DNA of 64,000 bases from Chaenocephalus aceratus (Eukaryota > Chordata > Actinopteri > Perciformes > Channichthyidae). The position numbers were made by a program, and so were the translations under genes. Of the stretch, positions 10,811 to 21,631 are shown piece by piece. The stretch lies in assembly GCA_023974075.1 (NCBI GenBank), contig CM043808.1, forward strand, positions 21,452,824 to 21,516,823, read 5' to 3'. Below the pieces are notes generated by a model that saw only the letters and a program-made list of their open reading frames with translations, was not told the DNA's origin and did not search any database. Within the stretch, counting starts at the first letter, position 1. The number at the start of each line of letters is the position of its first letter.

Positions 10811-12252
10811 GTGTTAGAGCAAGATGGCCGCGCCTATGTTGGCTGCTTGTCGTCTTCACTCGCTACCGCTCCTGTTTGTCGCTTATCTGTTTTTTTCGTT
10901 GTGCGTACGCAATGTCAAACCGGCAGTTTCCTACGATCGCCAAACTCTGCTGGGTATAGGTGTTTTGTTGGCACAATCACTGTCGGATCGATCGGCACAG
11001 TGCAGTTGTCACCGTACCCTGCGCCCCCAAGTACCAGAGGTAATCTGGTCTACAACCTGTTGCTGCCCCCGAACCTGGAGAGCAAGACGGAGGGGAAGGC
11101 GAGCCGGAGCGGCGGTAAAGTTCCGCAAGCTGACGTCTATACTGTGTACCATCTCCACGACAGCTGGCCCCAGGATGAGGCCGTCATGCTTCTGTCCTAT
11201 TCTCCCGGCATCAACATCCCACCTACCCGCGTTTGCTCCTGCCAAACGACAATTCACAAAACGACAATTCACAAAACTCACCAGTGTGGCTTCAGTGCCT
11301 GGGTGTCCGCATCGAGGGTCTCTGGAAATCGACCATCGGCTCATTTCGGCTTGGCTCCTGTGTCCGACTGCCTGCGCCCACTGCCTCGGGCCTCGAAGAT
11401 AGGAAGAGCCGGATCTGACTCCGTATCCTTTTGTTTGTTGAACGCCAGATCCGTTACAAACAAATCCTTTTTATTAAATGACTTCGTCATCTCAAGAGAG
11501 CTGGATTGTATGCTTGTTTCGGAGTCCTGGCAGAGAGCCGGGGAGTTTTCCTCCTTGAACGAACTTTGTCCTCCGGGCTACAGCTACTCCTGTGCTCCTA
11601 GGCGCACCGGCCGAGGAGGAGGACTTGCCGCGTTCTACAGAGACTGCTTCTCCACCAACATGGTGAGCACTGGATCCTTTCCAACATTTGAAGTGCTAAT
11701 AACAAAAGTGGGTCGCTCAAACCCGTTTTATTGTATTTTAATATATCGCCCTCCAGGCAAGAATGGTTCTTCTGTGCGGGGGATTTTAACATTCATGTAA
11801 ATGACTGCTCAGACTAATTTGCCAGTGATTTCCTTAATGTCACCGAATCTTTTAATTTCTGTCAACATGTGTCTGGCCCAACGCATAACAAAGGTAACAC
11901 ATTGGATCTCGTGTTCACAATTGGTCTAAATATTAGCAACGTTTGTTTTGATGAGCTATCTGTTTTCCGACCATAAAGCTGTACTATTTGTCATGTCGTT
12001 GGATAACGCTTATGTTCAGGGGAAGCGAGTAAAAACCTCGCGTATTTTAAATGGCGCTGCGGTTGAGAAATTTGTAACAGCTTTTGACAGCAATGTTTTG
12101 GTGTCGCATGTTGATGATGTTGATTGTCTAATCAACGCTTTCAATACACACTGCTCCGCCATTTTAGATGACGTCGCTCCCATGGTGACACGCAGCTCTC
12201 TAGCTGTAAACACATCCCACTGGTTAACAGAGGACACCCGTATACTCTATAC
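10811..12252 (+). pseudogene. LINE endonuclease region (broken)
   Basis: An apurinic-type endonuclease precedes the reverse transcriptase, as in all LINEs of this group. Readable blocks are LLNARSVTNKSFLLNDFV, RRTGRGGGLAAFYR, ILIYRPPG, then (other frames) DFNIHVNDCSD, GNTLDLVFT and the catalytic SDHKAVLF near 11970. At least two frame changes and an in-frame stop separate them. The segment ends at the hAT insertion inside the linker that joins endonuclease to reverse transcriptase. Confidence 0.82.
12245..12252. repeat. hAT target-site duplication, left
   Basis: CTCTATAC, identical to 15474-15481. Eight base pairs is the standard hAT duplication length. Confidence 0.92.
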
Positions 12253-12297
12253 CAGGGGTCACCAACCTTTTTTAGGGTGAGGGCAGAGCTATTTAAT

Positions 12298-14147
12298 AGA
12301 AGAGTTACGACATCTCCGTTCACTCCAATGGACCACTTTTTTACAGCAATGGCGGATCGTGGAGCCTCTCAATCGTTCCCCGGAAGTTAGCGCCAAGGCT
12401 GGCAGAGCTGTGGAGTTGCAGCATAATACACCGTTCGTGACGGACTTTTAAAGGTAAGAAGAAGTTTAAAGATTTATATTGCGGATATTATCAGTACATC
12501 TGATTCAAATGAACATGTGTATTAAAGGATGTCAGTGGATTATCCCTAAATTAGTAGATTTAGGGAACGTTTACAGATAACAGATTAAGCTAGCATACCG
12601 AAGCAAGTTAGCAACACACGTTGAACAGCCTTTTAATTGTACATTCCGTTCTCTTAATGTCATTTCGTCCAACATGTTGAATTAGAGAAGAGGGGCTTCT
12701 AAACGGGATTGTATGCGGGGGGGGTGGAGGGAGTTAAATATTAGATAAATATAACTTTGGTGCGTGTAAGAGTGAGTGTTTTTAGCAGAGCCATATTGTG
12801 TCCTTGTGATTCTGTTGATTATTACCTGTCTGTATAATGTTGCAGCTCAGCTGATTTTGGATTGATGGCAAAGGGAGAGGGACTTAAGTGAGAGTGAAAA
12901 CACAAGGTAAGTTTAATACTACTGTTTTATATAAGTAAACACCTTATCTCCCCAAGGCATTTCCCATCCAATAGGTGTGCTGTGTGTGTATAACCCTTTC
13001 TCCTGTCTGTTACTCCCTCTTTCAGCACAAGAACCAGAGGGGGATTCAATGGAGCCTGAATACCTGCACTGAGACCCTCACCATGCACCCTGAGTCTCAA
13101 CTCTCAGTGTTTTTCAAGCCTTTCCCTGTTTTTTTGTATTAAACAAAACATTAAGCTTTCCCAATGGTGTGGTTTTTGTTTTGTGAAAAAGTGCAAATGC
13201 AGTGTTTGTATATAATTACATCACATATTTTGTTGCTGTTGGTCGTGACATTGCTCCTGCTGACTTGAGCCAGCCATTTTTTCCTCCGCTCTGTGTCAGT
13301 GGGGAAGCCGTACATTCGTACTCCTTTCTCTGAGCGATTTGAGCATCCCCAGGCAGCACATCAAACCATGGTGGCTACTAGGAGGCAGCACAGCAAACCA
13401 GAACAACACGGAGGAAAAGGCACAGACAAACTGCATGATATGCTATTCAATGTTTATTGAATTCCATGTATTTGCAATGGATGTTCCTAAAACAACACAT
13501 TTAACATCATCATTATCATCATATGCTGCTAGTCCTGCTGCTGCTGCTAGTCCTTTGATAGTCACCTGTCGGTCTCCTGTCCTTTCTGAAAGCCATAAAG
13601 ATGACATTAGTCATTTAGATAACTTGTGTCCTCAATTACCAGGGGATTACTGAAACTACCATGAATTTAAGAAAATGGTAGAAATGAATCCAATCTGAAT
13701 TTTAAAGCATTACTTTAGATCCCCTCCCTCTAAATGTATCAATACACATTAGAAAGTGATGCTCCTGACTACCATACAAGTTTAAGAAGATAATATTGGT
13801 TTGAAAGAATTCAAAGCTATAAATAAACAGCAACAGGCTCTTTAACAAGGCACTGTTAGTAACATGTAAACTAGTTGTTCACACTAATCCTAATATTATC
13901 ACTTAATATTAGCAAATTCGATTTTATTTTTTAAAACATATTGATGTAAATACATACACATATCGATTTGTTGTATAAATATTGCAAATCAAAACCTTTA
14001 TTCACTAATAATTAACAAAAATCGTAGTTCTATCTCCTGTTATCAATGCATTCACATTGCCCGCCATGAACTTCCGGGGAACGATCCTCGTCTACATGAA
14101 CCACGTGACGATAACCGTTTTTGGACTTCCGGTGTCGTAACTCTTCT
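12298..14147. mobile_element. Nested terminal-inverted-repeat element within hAT
   Basis: The ends are inverted copies: AGAAGAGTTACGACA at 12298 and its complement ending at 14147. Weaker inverted similarity continues inward to a second matching block (TCGTTCCCCGGAAGTT at about 12371 against its complement at about 14080). The dinucleotide AT flanks both ends, a possible 2-bp duplication as described for ISL2EU-type elements. The interior has splice-like signals (AAAG/GTAAGAAG near 12450, CAAG/GTAAGTTT near 12905, TTTCAG near 13025) but no transposase I recognise. The family assignment is a guess. Confidence 0.6.
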
Positions 14148-14752
14148 ATCTATATGGCGCTGGGTGAGGGCTACTTTCAAAAAATAAAACAAGTCGAGGG
14201 CTACTTTTACTCCTCTTTTTTTTGTTTTTTGCAGTGTATATATTTAGCACATTTTAACATTATTATATGCTGACCTTTAACCTTTGTGTGCTGTTTGGGT
14301 CTGTGGGACCCGTTTGCAGTGTTTACTAAAAGAAAATGTTTGCAATTTAATTAATTTAACCTGCTTTATTTGGGGGTGGATCTCACCTCCTCTAGGGGGG
14401 TCCTCACCGCCTCATGAGCATGCATGGAAGATTTTTTTTTTAAATGTTGAAGTGAAATGCATCAATCTGGTGCACTTTGAGCACAACATGAATTGATGGA
14501 TACAGCTCTCAACACTCACATGAAAGGGAGCTGTATTTTCAATAATCCATACATCTTTAGAATATGATCACAACCAATAACAAATCATTTAAACTTGTTT
14601 ATTCTTATCTTATGTTACCTATTAGCATTCTTTCTTTTTCTTTATGCATATTTGACTAACTACTCCCCTTTTAAACTGTTTTTTTACTGTCCTATAGTAC
14701 ACATTGGAATTATTTCTTACTTTATCTATATTAAATAGATAAAGGTGTGCTC

Positions 14753-14860
14753 TCCCTAGCTCTCTTTCTCTCCGTCTCTCTCTCCGTTTCTCTGTCTCTC
14801 TCTCTCTCCCTCCCTCCCTAGCTCGCTCACTCTCTCTCTCTGTCTCGCTCGCTCACAAAG
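14753..14860. repeat. CT-rich simple sequence
   Basis: An imperfect (CT)n tract of about 110 bp inside the hAT element. Confidence 0.9.
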
Positions 14861-15379
14861 GCTGTGTGCTCCTCCGTGGCGATGACGGATTGCGTTAAAA
14901 AATAATAATAAACATATTTGTAAAGTGGGGACACAAAGGTGATTTCGAAAAGTGCGGGGGACATGTCCCCAGTGGAAATTACGCCATGCGTGTGTGTGCG
15001 TCAAGTGCAATAAATATATAAGTTACAACACACAGAGTAAAACTCTGCCCCTCATGTGTTGTATAGGCTCGCATGATAGGCTGTGTTCAATGGGGCTGAT
15101 GTGTAGTGTAGATTCTGCCAAAAGGAAAATCAGCGGGGAGGTGACAAATTGGTTTTCTTCCCGACTGCAACGCTGGTCCCGCAAATCAAGCAAGAACGTG
15201 ATTGGTCGATATTCATTGTGGGGGTGGGGGAGGGGTGTTATATAGTTGTAGTAAGTAGATAGAGTTCGCTATGATTTAGGTTTCGTTTATGCATAGGGTA
15301 GATTCTTTTAATTACATTTCCTTTTTTGTTTTGTGTATTTTATACATTTTGGATTTGCTTGGCGAGCTATTTTTAGAAC

Positions 15380-15455
15380 ATGCCCGGCGGGCGACTCACG
15401 TTGCCCCGGCGGGCGACTCACGTTGCCCCTGCGGGCGACTAAGTGCCCGCGGGCA
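15380..15455. repeat. Subterminal repeats of the hAT element
   Basis: Three tandem 22-23-bp units around GGCGGGCGACTCACGTTGCC next to the right end. Subterminal repeats of this kind are typical transposase-binding arrays in hAT elements; that role here is inferred. Confidence 0.7.
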
Positions 15456-15473
15456 CCGTGTTGGCTACCCTTG

Positions 15474-15481
15474 CTCTATAC
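15474..15481. repeat. hAT target-site duplication, right
   Basis: CTCTATAC, identical to 12245-12252; the LINE sequence resumes here. Confidence 0.92.
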
Positions 15482-16945
15482 TGAAACGGCTTTGTCGCAA
15501 AGTTGAGCGGCTGTGGAAAACCACAAATCTCCAGGTACACCGCCTCCATCTGAAGGACCTTTACTGTGATTACAACAATTTGGTCAAAAATGCCCGGGCT
15601 ACCTATTTTTCTAATCTCATCTCCTCTAGTAAGCACAACCCCAGAGTACTATTTAAAACCATAAATACCATTGTAAACCCGTCCACCCCCTCAGTTCCTA
15701 TTTATTCAAACGACGACTGCGACCGTTTTCTCACCTTTTTTATAAACAAGGTAGCTGATGTGAAGTCGAGCATCACCCCCTCCCACTCCCCTATCTGTCC
15801 AGTTAGGCAGGCCACGCTGAGTAATTTCTCCTGCATCACCTTAGCCGACCTGACCTCTGTGAGCACTATGAAATCTTCCTCAAGCCCTCTGGATGCTTTA
15901 CCAACGTCCATGCTAAAAGAAGTTTTTTCATGTGTCGCTCCACCCCTGATCCACATTATAAACATCTCCATTGTCTCTGGCTCCGTCCCATCATTTTTTA
16001 AGCAGGCGGCTGTTCAGCCCCTTCTCAAAAAAAACAATCTAGATCCCTCCCTCCCAAATAATTACAGGCCCATCTCAAAGCTCCCATTTGTGTCAAAAGT
16101 TTTAGAAAAAGTTGTTGCTAATCAACTCAATACATTTCTGAATGACAATAAAATCCATGACAAATTCCAATCAGGTTTCAGAAAACACCACTCCACAGAA
16201 TCAGCTCTCCTCAGGGTCTCCAATGACCTCATGATGGCATCGGATGCAGGCGATTGCGTGGTTCTGGTGTTGTCGGACCTGAGTGCAGCGTTTGACACAG
16301 TGGACCACGCCATCATGCTAGATAGACTCAGGGAGTGGGTAGGCATCTCAGGGTCTGCCTCAGTGGGAGAAGTTTCTCTGTGGCGGTGGGCCCATTCTCA
16401 TCACATAGCACTCCCCTATCCTGCGGCCTGCCCCAGGGTTCTGTTTTAGCCCCCCTTCTTTTTGCCTTGTACATGCTGCCATTGGGCCACTTAATTAGCC
16501 AATTTGAAGGTGTCTCGTATCACTGCTACGCAGATGATATCCAGATATAACCAGGAACATTGCCAAGCTCAGGGGGGTTCTATCCAATGCCGAAATGGAG
16601 ATGGCTATCCATGCCTTTACTTCATCACGGCTTGATTATTGTAATGCTCTGTTCTCCTGCCTCAACAAAACATCAATACACCGGTTACAACAGGTCCAAA
16701 ATGCTGCAGTCAGATTACTGACTCGGTCCAAAAAAACATGCCACATCACTCCGATTCTTTCTGCCCTGCACTGGCTCCCTGTCCATCTCAGAACCCAATT
16801 CAAAGTACTGGTCTTCACATATAGAGCTGTCCATGGCCAAGCCCCAGCCTACATCAATGACCTTATCCACCCGCACATCACAACCCGGGCCCTGAGGTCC
16901 TCTGAGCAAGGCCTCCTAAGGGTGCCCCGAACCAGGCTAAGGCCA
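15482..16945 (+). pseudogene. LINE reverse transcriptase region (broken)
   Basis: The reverse transcriptase half of the LINE. Motifs in order are NNYRPISKLPFVSKVLEK, the FQSGFRKHHSTESALL block, VLSDLSAAFDTVDHAIML (first catalytic aspartate), then after a frameshift near 16335 [16 protein letters not shown] and [10 protein letters not shown] (catalytic YADD near 16525). An internal deletion follows, joining directly to the C-terminal block TSSRLDYCNALFSCLNK and LSALHWLPVHLRTQFKVLVF, which is characteristic of the L2/Rex group. Not functional. Confidence 0.88.
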
Positions 16946-16949
16946 CAAC

Positions 16950-17006
16950 AAGGCCACAACAAACAGATGAGGAAATGTGCTTTCCTCATCTGTTTGTTGT
17001 GGCCTT
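16950..17006. repeat. Perfect 26-bp foldback
   Basis: Arms 16950-16975 and 16981-17006 are exact reverse complements separated by the 5-nt loop TGTGC. The left arm overlaps the end of the LINE-derived sequence, and a partial duplicate (GGCCACAACAAGGCCACAAC) precedes it. Confidence 0.97.
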
Positions 17007-17224
17007 AAAGCCGAATCATAATAATTTTGGCAGTCAGCACATGATAATCCTTTTTTATTCAAAGCAGGTCCAAATTTATATTAAATCCAAGTAAAAAAAA
17101 TCCCATTTTAGTAGATATATAACGTTTTGCAGTGTAATGAGCACAAACACAAAGAATAATTTCTTTGTGGAACACAAGTTGCTGCATTCACATTGTAGTG
17201 ATTACAATATTCCACAAGGATATT
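17007..17224. other. Unassigned spacer between two LINEs
   Basis: AT-rich, no gene. It may be a fragment of another element because it replaces the missing 3' end of the adjacent minus-strand LINE. Confidence 0.4.
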
Positions 17225-19060
17225 GCCTAAACCAGCGATATTACAATCTCTGAACAGGATGACAGAGGAGAGGGAGGCTGCTTTAGCCGTGTGCAGTTCC
17301 TCAGTGACAGCAAGGAGGGCAGTTTCTGTGGAGTGACCTGCCTTGAAACCAAACTGGTGCGGATCCAGAAGGTTGTTCTGATGGAGATAACAGGAGAGTT
17401 GTTTAAAGACAGCGCGTTCAAGTGTTTTAGACAGGAACAGGAGGAGAGAGACAGGCCTGTAGTTTATAACATCAGACGGGTTGAGAGTGGGTTTCTTTAG
17501 GAGAGGGTTTACTCTTGCCTCCTTGAGACTGTTTGGAAAGTGACCAGAAGTTAGAGAAGTGTTGATTAAATGGGTGAGAAACAGTAGAATATCAGGAGCG
17601 ATAGTCTGAAGGAGGTTTGAAGGGATAGGGTCCAGAGGACAGGTGGTAGGGCGGGCAGAGGTAATGAGGGTAAGAACCTCACTTGGAGAGAGAGGGGAAC
17701 AGGAGGTCAGTGTGTGGGTGAAAGGAGGGTCTCGTGACCCAGCAGTGAGTAAAGGTGAGTCAGAAAAAGAAGAGCGAATATCATCAACCTTTTTTTCAAA
17801 GTGGTTAACAAAGTCGCTTGACAGAAGGGAGGAGGGGGAAGGGGCTTTGGGGGGGTCCAAGAGGGTGGAGAAGATGGAAAATAGTTTTTTAGGATTGGAA
17901 TAGGAAGATTGGATCTTATCTTGAAAGAAAGTGCTTTTTGCCTGAGAGATCGAAGCAGAGAAAGAGGAGAGGAGAGCCTGATAGGTTAGGAGGTCGTCAT
18001 GGTGTTTGGATTTCCACCGTTTCCGCTCTGCTGCCCTAAGGACGGTTCTATTAGCACGCAGTGCGTCATTTAGCCAGGGAGCAGGAGGGGACTGACGAGC
18101 CTGCCGAGATGTGAGAGGACAGAGAGAGTCCAGAGAGGATGAGAGAGTAGAGAGGAGAGTTTCTGCAGCAGAGTTTGGAGGTAGGAGTTGGAACGAGTCA
18201 GAGGAAGGGAAGGCTGAGAGCACCGATGAGGCAAAGGTAGAGGGGGAGAGGGAACGAAGGTTACAGCGGACAGGTGCAGGATGAGAAGAGATTAGTTCGT
18301 TATGTTTGGAAAGGGGTAGAGAGAATGAAATGAAGAAGTGATCGGAGGTGTGGAGCGGGTTTACAGAGAGGTTAGAAGTAGTGCAGTTCCTTGAGAATAT
18401 GAGATCAAGGACATTGCCAGCTTTATGAGTTGGTGGGGATGGAGACAGTGAGAAAGCAAAGGCGGTTAACAGAGATGTTAGTTCGTCTATCTTCCCTGTC
18501 TGGAGGTTGAAGTCTCCGACAAGTACAGCGGGAGGGCCAGTTTCAGGGATGTGTGAGAGGAGATTATCTAATTCCTCCAAGAAGTCCCCCAAGGCGCCTG
18601 GTGGACGGTAGAGAACAACAATGGTTAATTGTATCGGATGGGTTACTGTGACGGCATGGAATTCAAAGGTGGAAGGAGTGAAGTTAGGTAGCTTGAAGAG
18701 GGAAAAGCTCCATTTGGGAGAGAGCAGGAGACCAGTGCCACCTCCTCTGCCAGTGGGTCTGGGTGTATGGGAGAACGAATATGCTGTGGAGAGAGCTGCT
18801 GGGGTGGATGTGTTGGATGGAGTAATCCAGGTCTCAGTGAGAGCAAGGAAATCCAGAGACTGCAGGGAAGCGTAGCCAGAGATGAAGTCAGCCTTAGGAA
18901 CAGCTGACTGGCAGTTCCACAGGCCGCCTGAAACTAGATGTTGGATGTCAGTGGAGCATGTGGGATAGACGAGAGCAGGCCGGTTATATCGATTACGAGA
19001 TACACAGGGCCAGTGATAATTGCGAGAAGACACATAAACAGGAATGGAGAAAATACACAT
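17225..19060 (-). pseudogene. Rex/CR1-like LINE ORF2, RT core missing
   Basis: A 650-residue open frame (from 19060; stop near 17108). The endonuclease covers about residues 45-250: GLWNCQSAVPKADFISGYAS, LDFLALTETWI, RPTGRGGGTGLLL, VVLYRPPGALGDF, VGDFNLQTG, AGNVLDLIFSR and the catalytic HTSDHFFISF. The reverse transcriptase N-terminus follows: LDPIPSNLLQTI, NPLLKKPTLNPSD, NYRPVSLLLFLSKTLERAV and FGFKAGHSTETALLAV. The frame then leaves LINE homology at about 17225, just before the first catalytic aspartate, and reads into unrelated sequence. Loss of the 3' half is unusual because LINE copies normally lack their 5' end; a later deletion or insertion is the likely cause. Confidence 0.85.
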
Positions 19061-19158
19061 GATTATAGCCTGAGGGGCTAAACAACCAAATAAAACAAAA
19101 CACCAGCGATACTTAGCTCAATCAAAGTAGGATTTGCCTCCTCTTTGCCACCCTCGTG

Positions 19159-19226
19159 ACTCCAGCAGGACTCCTTTGTCTTTGTCAGTCTTACTCCAGC
19201 AGGACTCCTTTGTCTTTGTCAGTCTT
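19159..19226. repeat. 34-bp tandem duplication upstream of minus-strand LINE
   Basis: Two exact copies of a 34-bp unit (ACTCCAGCAGGACTCCTTTG...) just upstream of the LINE frame on the minus strand, so probably in its 5' untranslated region. Tandem repeats are common in LINE promoters. Confidence 0.8.
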
Positions 19227-20730
19227 CGTCTGTCTGACGCTGAAGCTCCAGGAAAGTGCTACCTAAAATGGACACCCGATTGCTGAGTTCTCACAGCTGT
19301 GGGGCCACGTCCCTTTAATTAGTTAACTCTCTGCAGCTGGTGGCCCTCAAAAGGAAATCTAGACTGGCTCCCTCCTGAGTTGTTATTGTCTTTTCAGTGG
19401 CCCAATGGTTTTACAATTACATTAAACCCTAAGTTATAAAGTTATGAGTTTAACCCTTAATACAGTTACACCTACTCAATAAAGCTCTTAGTATTCTACA
19501 AATGTTTAAATCAAAGTTAACCCTAGCAGTCAGTTAGTTCAGTTTTAAGGTTTCAGTCAAATTACTTGTCCCAAGTTTCTGCCTGACAGATACTGTAGTG
19601 GTTTTGAGATTTAAAATCACAATTTCAGTCAGATCAACTACAGAGCATTTATACAGAGTACACACACTGAAACAGAGAAGTCTAAAAATGTGTATGCTTT
19701 CTTCATTCTAAACAATTGTATATTATATCCTGATTTTATAAGAAGTGACAACTGATAATAAAGCAATTATACTTCAGTGTGAACAGCTGTCTCTGTAACA
19801 TTTGTAATCTGAAAGGAGTGTTTGTCTGGTCTCACATACATCATGTAAATGTCCCCTCTGTGGGACTAATAAAGGTATTCTGATTCTGATCAACGGGTGC
19901 CAGTTGAACTTCCAGAAACTTCCAATATTTCCTTGGAAGAAAAAGCAGTATTCATAATGGCTTCCACCTTGCCTTTGATACTTCAATTCCGCTCTTGCCT
20001 TGGGTTACTCTTAAGGGGTCTCTTTTTAGTAAGAAACAATTGAGACCACAAACTAGATAATTAACCCGTAAAAATATATAAGATTACCATCTATGACATT
20101 TTGAGGTTGAAGGTCTTTTTCAGACATGGTATATGAGACACATCTTAACATAATATCAGGCCAGAGAACGGGATGGAAATATTGTCAATGTAGAGTTTAT
20201 GTCAGAGCATTTCCAGTATGGGTTAGATCCATGTCTGTTTGAGTACCTGTACAGTAGACAATTAGGTCTAAAATGCTATTCTTCTGTAATCACAGTGTTT
20301 AATAGTGAATTTCCAGCTATTATTGTTGAAGTTTTAGAACTCATTCAGTCTGTAAGGTCATAGCCAGCAAGTTAATGTTTTGTTATCATTCTGTTATTAC
20401 TGTTTTATTTTGTTAGTCACCTCTCCTCTCATTTCAGTATCACCACTTATAGGGTTCTTTCCTTTTCCTTGTCTATTTTGGTTGCCTTCCTGACCAACCG
20501 TGTACTGAACCTTTGCTAGGTAAAGACTTTTTTTAAACTAAAACCTGTCCCTAAGTCATGCTATTGCATCCTCGACCTGTGTTCACTCAGTCGTTACACA
20601 GTCAGTTTCAAAATTATTTATTGTAGAGAAAATGTCATCAATGTACCTCTTCCAGTTGTGAATGGAAGGTAGGGTATGGCTTGCTTTGTAAATTGATGAT
20701 TATAAACAGTTTGAATAAACCAGAGCGAAC
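19227..20730. other. No gene recognised
   Basis: AT-rich sequence without a defensible reading frame. A CTGTGGGACTAATAAAGG-type motif near 19860 resembles the 3' end of a LINE or SINE, but nothing upstream supports it. Confidence 0.4.
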
Positions 20731-20734
20731 AAAA

Positions 20735-21540
20735 CTAAGAACCAAACTGAAAACATTGGATGTAAGAGTAATCACAATGAGGTCCACAGGAGGACTGGGG
20801 ATGCAAGTAGTTTAAGAAAACGGTTACAGCCTGTAAGGGTCTGTCAAAGGGTACATTTGAGTGAACAGATTCAATGTACATTGTCATTATAAAGCACTGT
20901 TCATCTGGTATTTCAAAAGTATGAAATGAAAAGAGATGTGGCATGTGGTTGTAGGAAGTAAACAACAAAGGTTCAAATTTTCTCGTTTTGTGATCTGATT
21001 GCGCCAAGACTGCCCGCGGGTACATCTGTGTAGCTTTTGTGGATCTTTGGGAGGGTGTACAAAACTGGTGTGACAAGGAATTATACTGTCATAAAAGCAT
21101 ATTCTGGTTTTGTAATTTTTTTTCACATCTCCAGGAGCAAATGTAAGTTGTTTCTTATCCACTGAAGTCCAATTTGGGAGTATGTATTCGTTTTATACAG
21201 AAGGTGGCATTGGTTAGTTGTTGGTAAATTACATGTTGCACAGTCCATGATGACAATGGCTCCAACCTCTGAACTATCGATTTCAATGGAGTTCATTTCT
21301 ATCTTCTGATTTTTACTTAAGTCCTCAATCACCTTGTATTTCCTTGTTTTGCTTAGAAGATGGAAGACATCCTTCTATATCCTTCTCTGCAGTATGTATG
21401 GATTGATGCATTTCTAATTGTAGGGGGGATAAAGTTACTTTACAAGTACTGACAGGAAAACTTCTATTATGTGGAAAATCTTTCAATCCAGTCCATTCAA
21501 CATTAGTCTTCCTATAGTTCAGCCGCAATCGCAGCATCTA
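20735..21540 (-). pseudogene. Penelope-like reverse transcriptase remnant
   Basis: Read on the minus strand in several frames, this shows the N-terminal blocks of Penelope-like elements in the right order: VGAIVIMD near 21265 (family form: DKGGAIVVMD), TLPKIHKSYTDVPAG near 21040 (the LPKIHK signature is diagnostic), then a strand resembling the first catalytic-aspartate block of the RT near 20840. Several frameshifts and stops separate the pieces, and the palm YxDD and GIY-YIG endonuclease are absent. Assignment rests mainly on LPKIHK. Confidence 0.62.
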
Positions 21541-21631
21541 TAGCTTCAATAGATTCAATAGATTACTAAGCTGCTGACCAACAGAAACATTTTCAACTAA
21601 TACATAAACATGAAGGATTTGCACCTGTATA

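Larger units (their letters stand above)
12253..15473. mobile_element. hAT DNA transposon, non-autonomous, inside the LINE
   Basis: Left terminus CAGGGGTCACCAACC; right terminus (read inward on the minus strand) CAAGGGTAGCCAACAC. Perfect 8-bp duplications CTCTATAC flank it. These are hAT hallmarks. No transposase frame is present. The interior contains a nested inverted-repeat element (12298-14147), a CT-rich tract, and GC-rich subterminal repeats near the right end. Removing it restores colinearity of the LINE endonuclease-RT linker. Confidence 0.88.
10781..17006 (+). mobile_element. L2-like LINE, interrupted by a hAT element
   Basis: A non-LTR retrotransposon of the L2/CR1 (Jockey superfamily) type, present as two halves, 10781-12252 and 15474-17006. 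They rejoin in sequence order once the hAT insertion and one 8-bp duplication are removed. The 5' end looks close to complete and includes AAGATGGCCGC, resembling the YY1-type motif seen at LINE 5' ends. The body has frameshifts and a deletion after the YADD motif. The 3' end finishes in a perfect foldback rather than a simple tail. Confidence 0.8.
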
